This document shows positions 11,861-23,480 of a stretch of DNA of 64,000 nt, piece after piece (position 1 is the first letter of the stretch; every line of letters begins with the position of its first letter). Origin of the DNA: Anthoceros angustus (Eukaryota > Streptophyta > Anthocerotopsida > Anthocerotales > Anthocerotaceae). The stretch spans positions 1,364,001 to 1,428,000 of the forward strand of contig VJWM01000019.1 of NCBI GenBank assembly GCA_010909165.1, given 5' to 3'. The notes below the pieces were generated by a model, which worked only from the letters and a program-made list of their open reading frames with translations, searched no databases and was not told the origin of the DNA. The position numbers and the translations under genes are program-made.

Positions 11861-12559
11861 AAGAGTGCCAAAAGATGTTGTGCTACGATATTATGAAGAG
11901 AATCATACACTTGCTCGAAGCAATGCTTAGATCAAAACCTCCAAGATAACCGAAGAATAAAATGCTCTTGATGTATATCAATAGCATGCTTGTCTGGATC
12001 GAAATGAAACTGCATTCCGAGTAAAAAAACTCAAGTGACCATGGTTAGTCATCTGTAATCTCAAGATTAGGACAACTTTGATCTTTGCCATAAAACTCAG
12101 TCAAGTACAAAATACAAATGTGTCATTCGAAAAATTAGAATATGCATGGATTACATGGGCCTCAATGCAGTAACATTGAGAAATAGGTTTTGAATACCAT
12201 GCATTAAAGAGATCATGGACAATCTTGTTAGTGTTTAGCAAGGTGGACTTAAAATCTGGCTTGCACCATATTTGATCAAGGGTGGGAATGAATTCACGTT
12301 AGTGTTCAGAACGCGCCGCGGGAATCACTAGTAAAATTATTTTGCTCGAAGCGTCAAAGAATATCTATTTGATCCTTAATGTACATAGCCTATTTGATAA
12401 TAATATATAGATTGGTCGACATGTATACATATATATCTAGATTAAATTTAAAAATGAATATTAGCATCGTTAAAACATCACTTATTGATTCCTTGAATTA
12501 TGAGAAAATCAAGAAACTTTGATGCTACTTAGTCTAGAGGTATAAGTAAAATCTAGATA
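11861..12559. other. Decayed retroelement DNA
   Basis: Near 11885 the text gatattatgaagagaatca resembles an LTR/PBS junction also seen near 21463 and 25073. Otherwise AT-rich, with no gene seen. Confidence 0.35.
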
Positions 12560-12795
12560 TGCACTTTGCTTTAGTTAGAAGAGCATGTGTCAATTCATGG
12601 AATCAATTGGAGTAGACACATTGAGACAATCTTGAAGCTAAATTGCTCAAATTGCAACTACAGCGTCTCCTACCTTACAAATAGATTGTATAAGTACAGA
12701 GCGCTAATATACACATTGAAATAGAAATGTTGATCGTTTTAATAAGAAAATCTAGTCATTTGTTAGGTGTGTTCAATAAATTATAGAGCACGCAT
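12560..12795 (+). repeat. Dispersed AT-rich repeat, copy B
   Basis: Same family and orientation as 10480-10745, with small substitutions and indels. The gypsy element is inserted shortly downstream. Confidence 0.7.
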
Positions 12796-12855
12796 ATGCC
12801 AATAACATTCTCAATCCCACACATCCAACACAAAATACTCACTCACGTAGACATC

Positions 12856-13213
12856 TGTCACAACAAGTGACCAGCTTGGATCCAGACAGACTCGGGACAC
12901 GGCGCCTGCCGCGAGGGAACCCGGCTAGGTATTGAACCGGGTACCCACTCAAACCTCGTTCGAGCAGTGCGTGAGAACCAGCGGGATCCGTAATAACGCG
13001 TATATGTATAAATAGATTAATACATAATTAGGTAATTAGAAGGAGTAGAAACGTGTAAAGAACCCCATAACCGTAGACATAGTCCGTTACCACAGGGGTT
13101 CTTGGCCTGAACGCAGCCAAGCCCTTATGTACCCACAAATCGTGAAGATAGACAGCCATTCCTGGACTCAGTTTCCAACCTCCCGGAGCCGATCAAGCCC
13201 GTGGAGTGTTGCA
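12856..13213 (+). repeat. 5' LTR of the gypsy element
   Basis: 358 bp, 14 bp shorter than the 3' LTR. The distal 200 bp is nearly identical between LTRs. The differences cluster in the first ~130 bp and are mainly small indels. A TATA-like tatataaatag-type motif (tatgtataaatagatt) lies near 13004-13020. Confidence 0.92.
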
Positions 13214-13215
13214 TT

Positions 13216-13229
13216 TGGTATCAGAGCCA
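13216..13229 (+). other. Primer binding site
   Basis: TGGTATCAGAGCC lies 2 bp after the 5' LTR and is complementary to the 3' end of initiator methionine tRNA, the usual plant LTR element primer. Confidence 0.9.
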
Positions 13230-13284
13230 TCGATTCTGTAAGCAGCCAGATCCTGCTGTCGGAACCCTTGTGGCACGGCCAAAC

Positions 13285-15049
13285 ATGAGTGACCACGTCT
13301 CACCACGCATGATGGAGAGACGGATCTCTAGCGGCAGTGAAGATGAATTGCTGCTAGAGGGAATCGGCGACAGGGTGCGCCAGAGAGGTAGGCAAGCGCC
13401 CACCTCAGCTAATCATGGGAGGCTGACCGGTTTGCAGATCTTGGGACCGGCGCCTGCAGAGGAAACCGAAGCGCAAGTGAGAAGACGCCAGAAATTGGCC
13501 CAACGGCGTCAATCCCAAGCAGAGGTGGCTGCACGATTACCTGAGGAGCTCAGCGACCCCGAGGTGCCCGTCGGAACGGCAGAGTACACCACCGAGCCAA
13601 TCCCGCGCCGACGAGGCAGGCCAAGGAAGAAAATCGGCTCCACGCACCAACAGGTGGATGAGCCGGGTCTTTCGCAACGCCCATGAAATCATCGCAATGG
13701 AGACACAGACGCATCACACCTGCTAGAGGCCCTCCGGTGCCAGCTTGAAGGACGCACCGCAAACTTGGAGAGGACCTACGAGGGCGTGTCCGAGACATTA
13801 GTCTCACAGGGACACCGGATGCAGACTGTGGAACAGGCACTGGATCGAGTAGAGACTCGCTGGGAAGAAGGCCAAACACGTCGAACTGGTGTCTGCAAGC
13901 CGGCGATCCCCCAAGCCCGCCCCACGCCGGTGAGACGATTTTGACACCTCTCGCCCAGATCCGGCAGTGCTTGCGCCTGGCCGTTCCGGCCCGCCAACAC
14001 GCGACACGGTCACCCCTACACTGACCCATAACGCCAATCAACGGAGTATGGAGAAGACGACGTCCGCGGAGCCCACGGGACCAGCACGGAGCACGGAGGA
14101 GGAAACTCTGCGAAGGCTGGTGGTGGAACTCTTACCTGGGGAATGCGAAAACAAGGACATCAAGACCCTGGTCCGACGCCTACAGCTCCTCAGATACGAG
14201 CACTGGGAAGCTTAGAAGGGTAAGGCATACCAGGAGCAAATCGAGTCGCAGGGGGACGAAGCCATCTTCAGGCCGCGGGCACAGCTTGACAAGGAACTGC
14301 AGCGGAAAATCAGGACAACCACATTGAATGGGAATGAGAAGGATGCCCAGGCAGTACACGATTGGCTAGATAAACTGGACAAATACCTGAATGCGACTGA
14401 GAAGGACGATCAGCAGAAAATCCAATTTTGCGTGATGTCTCTGGAGGGTTATGCCTACCGATGGTGGAGGCAAAGGGAGAAGCAAGTGGAACTAGGAATG
14501 GAGATGCCGATCTACACTTGGCCCTCCTTCTGTCAGACATTCCTTGAACACTTCTTGCCTGTTAATCATCGGAGAGAACTCTACCATCAATTCTGGAAAA
14601 TACAACAGCAAGGTACGGTTCAGGAATATTGTGACAAGTTTCTACAGCTCACCCTGGATATGCCCCGCTTGGACGAAGAACAGAAGATAGAACGATTCAT
14701 CGATGGGTTGAAGTACGACTTACGTGCCGACGTGAACCAGACTGCTCCCAGCACGCTAGTCGATGCCATGAAGACGGCAATCAACTACGGCTGCAACAAG
14801 TACAAGCATCTCAACACCGCTTACCCAAACAAGCCGAGGTGGGGCCAATCAGCGAGTGTGGCAGAGAAGAGGCCCGTTTTCAAGATCCTAACAGAAGAGG
14901 ACAAAAAGAAGTATCATGAGAAACATATGTGCTTCACATGCACCTCTACAGAACACGGGATCCAGAGCCTGCCCTCATCGAAAGGAGTTCATCAGTTGGC
15001 TAAAGGAAACAGGTCAGACCACACGTACCCCTCTTGGTTCGAGCTCTAA
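13285..15049 (+). pseudogene. gypsy gag region, broken
   Basis: The ATG at 13285 opens an Arg/Glu-rich N-terminal part that stops at 13686. Further pieces lie in 13967-14215. The main Gag capsid-like core is at about 14300-15049, with EGYAYRWWRQREKQ, QGTVQEYCDKFLQLTLD and DGLKYDLRADV. A zinc-knuckle start (MCFTCTSTEHG) near 14925 lacks the expected later Cys/His in this frame. At least two stops and one frameshift separate the pieces. Confidence 0.8.
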
Positions 15050-15059
15050 CGTCAAGAGT

Positions 15060-15653
15060 GGCCATTCGGTGAAGACGGAGGAAGTGGTTTTGGAAACCCG
15101 GAAAATGGTTGCGTCTTCTAGCAAATTGTGCCATGGTTGTAGTGGGTCTGCAGGTTGCAACCTGGATCATGTGCCAATCAAGTTGTTAGTAGGTCTCAAT
15201 GGTGTGGCTGCAACGAGTCTGTTAGACTCCGGAGCCAGCCACCATTATATCTCTCGAGCAGCGGCAGAGAAAGCAGGGTTGCATATCAGGGACACAGGAT
15301 ACGTGTCTACAATTATCACAGCACTCAACGGGCGTGACACTGGTGAAGAACAGTGTACTGAGGCAAGAGTTACCTTCCCAGGTGGCTATGCTGAAGTGCT
15401 GCAGTTCACTGTGATGCCGACTCTCTGCCATGACCTGATAATCGGCAAGCCCTGGCTCGCCAAACACTCCAACAAGTTGGAGATAGATTGGGCACGAAAC
15501 ATAGTTAGGTTGAGCGTAGAACAGCAACAACATGTAATGAAGGGAGACAAATATGTCCCCGACAAACACTTGTTTGCAGTGTCAGCTCTAAATAAAGCCA
15601 GGCGATTTACGTATGTGGCGGCTCAAGAAAGTCCCGCCTTAGAGGCACAATGA
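15060..15653 (+). pseudogene. gypsy protease region
   Basis: Contains the aspartic protease motif LLDSGASHHYIS (near 15220) and the later HDLIIGKPWLAKH. It is in a different frame from the main gag core and stops at 15653. A frame change then leads into the reverse transcriptase linker (15650-15853). Confidence 0.82.
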
Positions 15654-15861
15654 GTCTAGGGCTGGCGGAGAAGGATGAAGCAGCCTTACCCCAAGAGACG
15701 AAGGACCTGCTTAGTGAGTTCCTGGACATCTTCGAACCGCCCTCAGAACTGCCCCCACGCCGGGCAATTGACCATGCCATCGAACTGGTACCGGGTCACA
15801 AACCTGTGAGTATCCCGCCATACGAGCATCAGCATCAGAAAGCGAAGAGATAAAGCGGCAG

Positions 15862-16545
15862 GTGGATGAATTCTTACAACAGGGATTCGTCCGACCTTCC
15901 GTATCTCCCTTTGGTGCTCCCGTGCTACTAGTTGGAAAACCGGATGGAGGATGGAGGCTGTGCATCGACTACAGAGGCCTGAATAGAGCCACAGTTAGGA
16001 ATGTCTATCAGATGCCGCGGATAGATGAAATCCTGGATCTATTACATGGGGCCAAGTACTTTACCAAGGTAGATCTCCGCTCTGGCTTCCATCAGATTCG
16101 GATCCGGGAAGGCGACGAATACAAAACCGCGTTCCGGACTAGGCATGGACACTTCGAGTTCATAGTAATGCCCTTTGGTCTTACCAACGCACCTGCCACT
16201 TTCCAATGCCTAATGCAGGAGATATTACGTCCCCTGCTAGGGCATGGTGTTGAGGTCTTCCTCGACGACATCCTGATCTACACAGCAACGCCACAACAGC
16301 ATTATGAACTCGTGAGAAGAGTATTTAACCTTCTGCGAAAACATAAGCTGCTAGCAAAACGGAGTAAGTGTGTATTCATGAAGGAGGAGTGCGAATACGT
16401 GGGTCACCTTATCAGCCTCGAGGGAATCAAAGTGGATACTCGCAAAATCAAAGCAATCTCCGAATGGACCTTGCCCAGGACATCACACAGCTGCGTGGTT
16501 TCCTTGGCATGGCGGGTTCTACCGGAGATTTATCAAGGACTTTAG
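15862..16545 (+). pseudogene. gypsy reverse transcriptase
   Basis: Typical blocks in order: GAPVLLVGKPDGGWRLCIDY, YFTKVDLRSGFHQIRI, FGLTNAPATFQ and the catalytic FLDDILIY near 16258. A stop just upstream (15851) and a frameshift near 16480 break the polyprotein before RNase H. Confidence 0.9.
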
Positions 16546-16561
16546 CAAGATCGCCGTTCCC

Positions 16562-17980
16562 TTGACTGATGCCCTCCGCCAGTCTGCGAGTAAGGAGCTT
16601 CAGCTAGGTAAGGATGCTGAACAAGCATTCCTCACTCTTAAACAAGCTCTTAGTTCAGCACCCATCCTGGCAGTTGCGGACCCCAAATCTCCTTACACAG
16701 TGCACACCGACGCCTCCGACTTCGCTATTGGAGCCATTCTCTCTCAGAATGGCAAAGCCATTGCTTATGAATCTCGGAAGCTACAGGGTGCCCAGCTGAA
16801 TTACGCGATACATGATAAGGAGATGCTTGCCATAGTACATGCAATGAAAACATGGCGACATTATTTGCTTGGCCAGAAGTTCATATGCCACACTGACCAT
16901 CACTCATTACAACACTTTTTCAGTCAGCCTAACCTGAATGCCCGGCAACGTCGGTGGTCGGAATATTTGGCAGATTTCAACTTTGAAATCAAGTACGTTA
17001 CAGGGCCTACCAATGTGGTGGCAGACGCCCTCAGCCGTAAAGCTTGCTCTCTCATGACTACCGCTTGGACACCATCGTCGGTCGAGTCCCTCCCACTGGA
17101 CCCTGCGTTATGGGCGACATACCAACAGTTATTGACAGATGCTCAGACAGGCGTACCCACTAGCCTCATGCAGGAATACACCATCAAGGATGCGTGTTTG
17201 TATAGGAAGGGACGCCTGGTCATACCTCAGCAGCTGCCGTATGTGAGGAGAGCCATTCTCCACGACCTACATGACAGCCCCATCTCTGGACATCTCGGCA
17301 TAGACAAGACATATGCACAGGTGAAAGAGCATTTCTATTGGGATGGCCTCCGAGCTGATACCATCGATTGGGTCCGCTCCTGCACATCCTGCCAGCAAGC
17401 AAAAACCGAGAATCAGAAACAACCCGGCTTGTTATTACCCCTACAGATACCAGCAGGTAGGTTCCAGTCCATTTCAATGGACTTTATTACGCATCTGCCC
17501 CGAACTCGATCTGGCAAGGATAGTATATGGGTGGTCATGGACCGTTTGTCCAAGACATGTCACCTCATCCCGACCACAGCCACGGTTTCAGCAGCAAAAT
17601 TGGCCCAGTTGTTCATCAGGGAGATTTTCCGTCTACACGGAACCCCGGACAGTATTGTGTCCGACAGAGACACGAAGTTCACTTCAGGGTTTTGGAGGAC
17701 CTTCACCGAAACACTGGGTATACAGCAAAACCTCTCCTCTTCATGCCACCCTGAGTCAGATGGACAAACGGAAAAACACAATCAGGTCCTGGAAGACATG
17801 TTACGACACTTCACCCACGAGAAGCAAGGACAGTGGGAACCAATGTTGCCATTATTGGAATATGCGTACAATACCTCTCGTCACGCTGCCACAGGCGTTG
17901 CTCCCTACAAACTTCTCTACGGTGAGTGTCCGCCTCCCCGGTTTGTGGCCCTCACAGAGACAATGCCATGGTGCAGCTGA
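16562..17980 (+). pseudogene. gypsy RNase H and integrase, first copy
   Basis: RNase H motifs are VHTDASDFAIGA, ESRKLQGAQLNYAIHDKE and HTDHHSLQHFF. Integrase has the HHCC zinc finger (HDSPISGHLGIDKT to SCTSCQQAK) and the DDE core (SMDFITHLP, SDRDTKFTSGFW, then a conserved E in SDGQTEKHN). The frame ends at 17980 by a shift just before the duplication junction, so the C-terminal part is missing from this copy. Confidence 0.9.
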
Positions 17981-18009
17981 ACTGGCGGAAGACGTCTTCC
18001 ATGAGATTC

Positions 18010-19378
18010 AACAAGCATTCCTCACTCTTAAACAAGCTCTTAGTTCAGCACCCATCCCGCAGCTATGGACCCCAAATCTCCTTACATAAAGGCACACCGA
18101 CGCCTCGACTTCTATTGGAGCCATTCTTCTCGAATGGCAAAGCCATTGCTTATGAATCTCGAAGCTACGGTGCCCAATTAATTACGATACATGATAAGGA
18201 GATGCTTGCCATAGTACATGCAATGAAAACATGGCGACATTATTTGCTTGGCCGAAGTTCATATGCCACAATCGACCATCACTCATTACAACACTTTTTC
18301 ATCATAACTTGAATGCAACGCTTGGTCGGAATATTTGGCAGATTTCAACTTTGAAATCAAGTACGTTACAGGGCCTACCAATGTGGTGGCAGACGCCCTC
18401 AGCCGTAAAGCTTGCTCTCTCATGACTACCCAGTTGGACACCATACGTCAGGTCAGGGAGTCCCTCCCACTGGACCCTGCGTTATGGGCGACATACCAAC
18501 AGTTATTGACAGATGCTCAGACAGGCGTACCCACTAGCCTCATGCAGGAATACACCATCAAGGATGCGTGTTTGTATAGGAAGGGACGCCTGGTCATACC
18601 TCGAATTGCAGCTGCCGTATGTGAGGAGAGCCATTCTCCACGACCTACATGATGCCCTATCTCGACATCTCGCATAGACAAGAGACATATGCACGGTGAA
18701 AGAGCATTTCTATTGGGATGGCCTCCGAGCTGATACCATCGATTGGGTCCGCTCCTGCACATCCTGCCAGCAAGCAAAAACCGAGAATGAGAAACAACCC
18801 GGCTTGTTATTACCCCTGCAGATACCAACAGGCAGGTTCCAGTCCATTTCAATGGACTTTATCATGCATCTACCCCGAACTCGATCTGGCAAGGATAGTA
18901 TATGGGTGGTCATGGACCGTTTGTCCAAGACATGTCACCTCATCCCGACCACGCCACGCCAGCAAAATTGGCCCAGTTGTTCATCAGGGAGATTTTCCGT
19001 CTACACGGAACCGAGACGATATTGTGTCCGGCGAGACACGAAGTTCACTTGTGGTTTTGGAGGACCTTCACCAAACACTGGGTATACAAAGAAAACCTCT
19101 TCATGCCACCCTGAGTCAGATGGACAAACGGAAAAACACAATCAGGTCCTGGAAGACATGTTACGACACTTCACCCACGAGAAGCAAGGACAGTGGGAAC
19201 CAATGTTGCCATTATTGGAATATGCGTACAATACCTCTCGTCACGCTGCCACAGGCGTTGCTCCCTACAAACTTCTCTACGGTGAGTGTCCGCCTCCCCC
19301 CGGTTTGTGGCCCTCTGCACAGAGACAATGCCAAGGTGCAGCTGAACTGGCGGAAGACGTCTTCCATGAGATTCAACA
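18010..19378 (+). repeat. Second copy of internal tandem duplication (RNase H-integrase)
   Basis: This copy repeats 16620-18009 in direct orientation, starting aacaagcattcctcactc. It is about 24 bp shorter, with clusters of 1-3 bp indels (18055-18330, 18600-18700, 18950-19090), while other parts are identical. The indels break the RNase H and integrase frames. Confidence 0.92.
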
Positions 19379-19960
19379 GAAACGTAAGAAACTGACAGCA
19401 GCCCAAGACCGCTACAGCAAATCGGCTAACAAACATCGGCGGGACGTCACCTACAACGTGGGACAACTAGTCTGGCTCCGAATGAAACCACACCGATACC
19501 CGTCACTGGTCCAACCGAAGAACAAGCTCTCCTACCGATTCGCCGGCCCATTCCGTATCTCCCGACAAGTGAACCCGGTGGCCTTCCAGCTTGAACTACC
19601 AGCACATTGGCGGATATGCCGCACTTTCCATGTATCCATGTTGAAGCCGGTGGTTGAGCGTCCGCCTCACCTCAAGCCACCATCCGACGGGATGCAGGTA
19701 CCTCATGACCCTGCACCCCACCTTTCTGACACCTCTCCTCAGGCCCCGGAGGCGGCTCCCAACCCAACAGCCCAGCAAGGTGACCAGCTTTCAGCACACG
19801 AACCCGACAGGATATTACAGCACCGACATAGGAAACTCCGCACCCGTACCATCACTGATTACATGGTAGGATGAAGCGGTGAATCAGATGACCTCGCCTC
19901 TTGGGAAACCGCCGAGTGGTGCCAACGCTTCCCTCAGCTCCGCGCAGCCCTCAATGGTCA
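19379..19960 (+). pseudogene. gypsy integrase C-terminus and chromodomain-like tail
   Basis: After the duplicated block the frame runs through the GPY/F-type module (KLSYRFAGPFRISRQVNPVAFQLELP, here spanning about 19530-19610) to ILQHRHRKLRTRTITDYMVG. The next codon is TGA (19872-19874), where chromodomains have a conserved Trp. Downstream codons still read SGESDDLASWE, matching the acidic chromodomain end. Confidence 0.75.
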
Positions 19961-19978
19961 GGAGGACCCGACCATGCT

Positions 19979-19991
19979 TAGTGGGGGAGAA
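19979..19991 (+). other. Polypurine tract
   Basis: AGTGGGGGAGAA directly abuts the 3' LTR start TGTCAC and would prime plus-strand synthesis. Confidence 0.9.
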
Positions 19992-20363
19992 TGTCACAAC
20001 AAGTGACCAGCTTGGATCCAGACAGACTCGAGACACGAAGCCGCCACACCGCGCAGGAACCCGGCTAGGTATTCAGAACCCGGGTACCCACTCAAACCTC
20101 GTTCGAGGCAGTGCGTCGAGAACCAACGGGCAGGATCCGTAATAGCAGCGTATATGTATAAATAGATTAATACATAATTAGGTAATTAGAAGGAGTAGAA
20201 ACGTGTAAAGAACCCCATAACCGTAGACATAGTCCGTTACCACAGGGGTTCTTGGCCTGAACGCAGCCAAGCCCTTATGTACCCACAAATCGTGAAGATA
20301 GACAGCCATTCCTGGACTTAGTTTCCAACCTCCCGGAGCCGATCAAGCCCGTGGAGTGTTGCA
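19992..20363 (+). repeat. 3' LTR of the gypsy element
   Basis: 372 bp, ending GTTGCA. It is followed by the target duplication ACATC at 20364-20368. Confidence 0.92.
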
Positions 20364-20368
20364 ACATC

Positions 20369-21460
20369 CTGTGTAAAAGGCATAACCTATTCCTCAAAAA
20401 TGAAATGGAATCTCAATGGAATGACAACTGCCAGATTCAAAAACATGGTTGAGTATTCGACTTTTGGAGCATTAACGTATTATTTATGCCACTTAGGCGC
20501 AGTGTCCATTTATTTGGGAGTAGCTCACCAACCTACAGGACACATCAACCACAAATTAGCCTAAAACATTTAGAATCCTAATAGCTATGCACTTAGAAAC
20601 AACCTGCCTATTAAAAAACTTTGTTTTATAGATTTAAAGCAGATAAGCCAACACCATGTTGTCTCCTAGTATAAACTTATACGTCCAAGGAACACAAATT
20701 CGATGGACAACAACTCAGTTTCTCAGTGTGAAAATTTAGAATCACTAAGTCTTATTTTAAAGAGTATAACTTTAGTTTGGGTAGAAAAACAAACTAAGTT
20801 GGATCTCTACGATCTCCGACTCTTCAGATCACCCATATTTTCCTATTTATCTAAACCCGTTCGCACCAAAATCGACAAAGCAGAAAAAAAAATATTTTCA
20901 TCGGCAATACTGCAAAAATAAATAATAGTGAGAGGAAAGATCAACAATGTTATACTCTTTGATTTCATCAGAGTAGCCAATGAAGGTGAGCTTTTTGGCT
21001 TTGTCATCCTACTTTCTATGGGTGTTATCTGAGACATGCATACGGACAGGCTGAGCCGCCAAATATCGGGTACCTATACGACTCATAGGTTGGTTGGTTT
21101 GTGATTAACAAACAATCTCAAGCACACCTTGTTAGGATATGTGAATTTCAGTCTTAATTGAACCAGCATTCTTCTAACAACGTAACTTCCAATAATAACT
21201 TCAACATTAACTTGACTCCACACCAATGTGGAGTCAATGTGTTGTCAGCAAAGATCGCTAGATAGTTATTCAGCAATGTGCAATGACAAGGGCACTTTAA
21301 CAAGCCAGTTGAAACAAAAGCAATGGACACAGGATGCACCAACAATATCGACAATATCAGGCTGGGCATGGGAAGGCGAGCTCGCGTGCTGGGGACCAGT
21401 ACGCGCGCTCGCCCGCTTGTCGCTACATGCAGGAACGATCTCCAGCATACATTCGGTTGC
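20369..21460. other. AT-rich transposon debris
   Basis: No intact gene. Around 21319 the plus strand reads MDTGCTNN, which could be a relic of a copia protease (DTGCTNH type), but the rest is unrecognisable. Confidence 0.3.
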
Positions 21461-21462
21461 AA

Positions 21463-21640
21463 GCGCTGATACTATGAAGAGAATCAAGGACTTGCTCAAA
21501 GGATCTTAAGCATTCATTCTCATAATAGAAAGTACATAATATTTATATGAAAGTTTGTTATAACCACTTCTAGCTCTAGAGATTAAATAATCTTAATTCT
21601 AGGGGTTTAATAGAGCCATAATGAATAATGCCTCAATATA
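21463..21640 (-). repeat. Copia-like LTR/PBS relic, copy 1
   Basis: Starts gctgatactatgaagagaatca and continues with ataaccacttctagctctag and a ttaattctaggggttta-like end. It resembles 25070-25310, where the adjoining text gctctgatact is the complement of a TGGTATCAGAGC-type primer site. Confidence 0.5.
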
Positions 21641-21679
21641 TGATGTATTTTATCAATTCAGGACAATCCCACACTATGT

Positions 21680-21990
21680 GAAATGGAGTAGAGGTATTCC
21701 TAGATGACATTCCACATACAGATATACGTCACATTGGTCTGAAAAGTAATGCTATTATTGTAGAAGTACTAGCGGCTGATAAAAAGAAGCAAATGTAGCT
21801 TCATGAGTGCCTATGTGGAATACTTAGGCTATAATATGAATGTCGAGGGTATAAGCATGGATCCTCAATAGATTAATTAATCTGGCTATCACTAAATGTA
21901 CGCTACCACAAATCAGCACCCAACTTTGGACTTCCTAAGTTGGGCTAGCAAGATTTTATTGGCAATTCATCAAATTCAACACGATTGCCT
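21680..21990 (+). pseudogene. Ty3/gypsy reverse transcriptase remnant
   Basis: Translated with frame changes, this stretch reads EVFLDDIPHTDIRHIG, then NMNVEGISMDP and GLARFYWQFIKF. These correspond to the catalytic FLDD block and the C-terminal GISMDPxK and FLGLAxFYRRFI blocks of gypsy reverse transcriptase. Stops are frequent. It differs from the 12.8-20.4 kb element and is much older. Confidence 0.7.
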
Positions 21991-22329
21991 TGAAACAGTA
22001 AGCTAATATATATGTTCAAGGCTACATGATGGCTTATATGTATATGATGGCATATATATATCAAGGTGCATGAGATTAACAGCGATAGTCTCGCGCGGAA
22101 GAACTCTCATGTAGAATTTAGGGCCACCTCATGTGGTGGGACCTAGTGATGATAAACATTCATGTGGTGAGATCGTACATAATTAAAGCTTGTCTTCCTA
22201 CAAACTTAAAGCGTATCTACTTTATTTCATAAGTGAATTCTAAGATAGATTATTTAATTTTTAAATCATTGATAAATCAAGAAAATTCGATGCTACTTTT
22301 TTAGGGTCATAAGTCAAATCTACCTTATT

Positions 22330-22400
22330 CCTATGCTTTTGGTTATAAAAAGATATGTCAAGTCCTTGAAGAGATAGTGAAGTCATTTTAGAGATGGTTT
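22330..22400 (+). repeat. Dispersed AT-rich repeat, fragment E
   Basis: Diverged match to copy B, including the preceding aaatcaagaaaattcgatgctac, similar to 12505-12530. Confidence 0.4.
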
Positions 22401-22712
22401 TTTAATCGTTAATCAAAGAACTTTCTTACTACTTTAACCTTAACAGGAAGAGGGAGCTTAACAATGGGCTTTGCAGGATGCCTCGATGCTTTGCAGGATG
22501 CCTCGCTTTGCTTGGTGCATGACCGCTCCCCTTCTACTTTGTTAAATAATTCTATATTACCTACACATTGTTAAACACCAACTTGAGGTTTCTGCGTAGT
22601 TAACTGTTATAACCGTTCATCCCTTTTGTGAACTTGTTGTTCTTTAAGCACAATCAATTGTATGCTATGAAGCACATGTGAGTGTTGTATAAATTTATGT
22701 AAAAATTTATCA

Positions 22713-22724
22713 TGGTATCAGAGC
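22713..22724 (+). other. Primer binding site of a lost LTR element
   Basis: TGGTATCAGAGC follows a TA-rich stretch ending in CA, as expected at an LTR/PBS junction on the plus strand. The upstream ~270 bp may be its LTR, but no partner LTR was found. Confidence 0.5.
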
Positions 22725-22850
22725 ATGCAATGATATGATCTTGGGCGCTATGCCAGTGGACGCACGTTGCTTATTTTCTTGGATTAATTGATAAAAAATT
22801 ATGGGAATTCATACTCACCTAGTAGATCAAACTTTTGTCTGCCCTCAACA

Positions 22851-22894
22851 TCACGGAAACCAAAAAAAGAGGTCACGGAAACCAAAAAAAGAGG
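22851..22894 (+). repeat. Perfect 22-bp tandem duplication
   Basis: The unit tcacggaaaccaaaaaaagagg occurs twice head to tail without mismatch. Confidence 0.85.
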
Positions 22895-23099
22895 TCAGAT
22901 TCACTCACTCACCCACCAGCCCTGCCAAGTGGTGAGAACCTCTCTACCGTATTGAAGACTTTTGTAAAGTCTCTAGCCCTATAAGTTCTAATTATGAGGA
23001 GACACTTGTATGATCGATTGTCATTTATGTCATGCCAACATAGTTGTCAATCCCCGTTATGAACCTCAATCCTATAGTGTGGCCCTCAATTGATTTTAA

Positions 23100-23480
23100 G
23101 TAGTGACTGAAATAGTTGAGCTAGACACGCTCCATCCAACTTGGCAAATCTAATTTTCTTTCTTAGATTGGTTTCTTTTTTACAAAATCTTATGTATATA
23201 AGAAAAATTGGGCTTCGTCTACTCCTAATACTTCCACTAAATTGAAGAGTTTTCCCTCCTTTAAGCTATGTTTCCAACTTTCTAATTCATTTATTGCGTA
23301 ACAGGTTGATTGTTCCCAAGTGCGTGTCACTATTGTTGATATTGAATATTGGACGTCCTTATTAGATTTCACTAGCAGCACTGATTTTCCGTTCTCTTTT
23401 TCCTTTTGTATTCTCGTCAATAATTCATTGGTTTTCCCACTTAACATGGATCCAAGGATGAATAACTTTCCGCACGTGGT
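23100..23480 (-). pseudogene. Thymidine kinase remnant
   Basis: The minus strand at 23480-23190 reads KLFILGSMLSGKTNELLTRI. It continues with KSVLLVKSNKDVQYS, IVTRTWEQSTCYAINEL and VEVLGVDEAQFF. These are the P-loop (GPMFSGKTTELL type), the KSDKDTRY strand and the Mg-binding DEAQFF of type II thymidine kinase, in the right order and spacing. After DEAQFF a frame change leads to FCKKETN and FAKLDGACLAQLF, matching the region before the lid. The zinc-binding C-terminus was not found. The lost P-loop proline, the frameshift and the AT-rich setting indicate a dead gene. No virus-like neighbour genes are visible, so a plant nuclear TK origin is likeliest. Confidence 0.7.

Larger units (their letters stand above)
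12856..20363 (+). mobile_element. Ty3/gypsy LTR retrotransposon (chromovirus type), inactivated
   Basis: A 7.5-kb element bounded by direct LTRs (12856-13213 and 19992-20363) that start TGTCACAAC and end GTTGCA. The 5-bp duplication ACATC flanks it (12851-12855 and 20364-20368). Domain order is gag, protease, reverse transcriptase, RNase H, integrase, chromodomain-like tail. This order (integrase after RNase H) defines Ty3/gypsy, and the chromodomain places it among chromoviruses. Several frameshifts and stops, plus an internal 1.39-kb tandem duplication, make it non-autonomous. Confidence 0.95.

Noticed and set aside
17343-18089. 248-codon frame overlapping gypsy integrase
   Set aside because: It is a shifted reading of the integrase and its duplication, with no domain of its own.
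23190-23447. Functional thymidine kinase
   Set aside because: Only part of the enzyme is present, the P-loop proline is lost and the continuation is frame-shifted.
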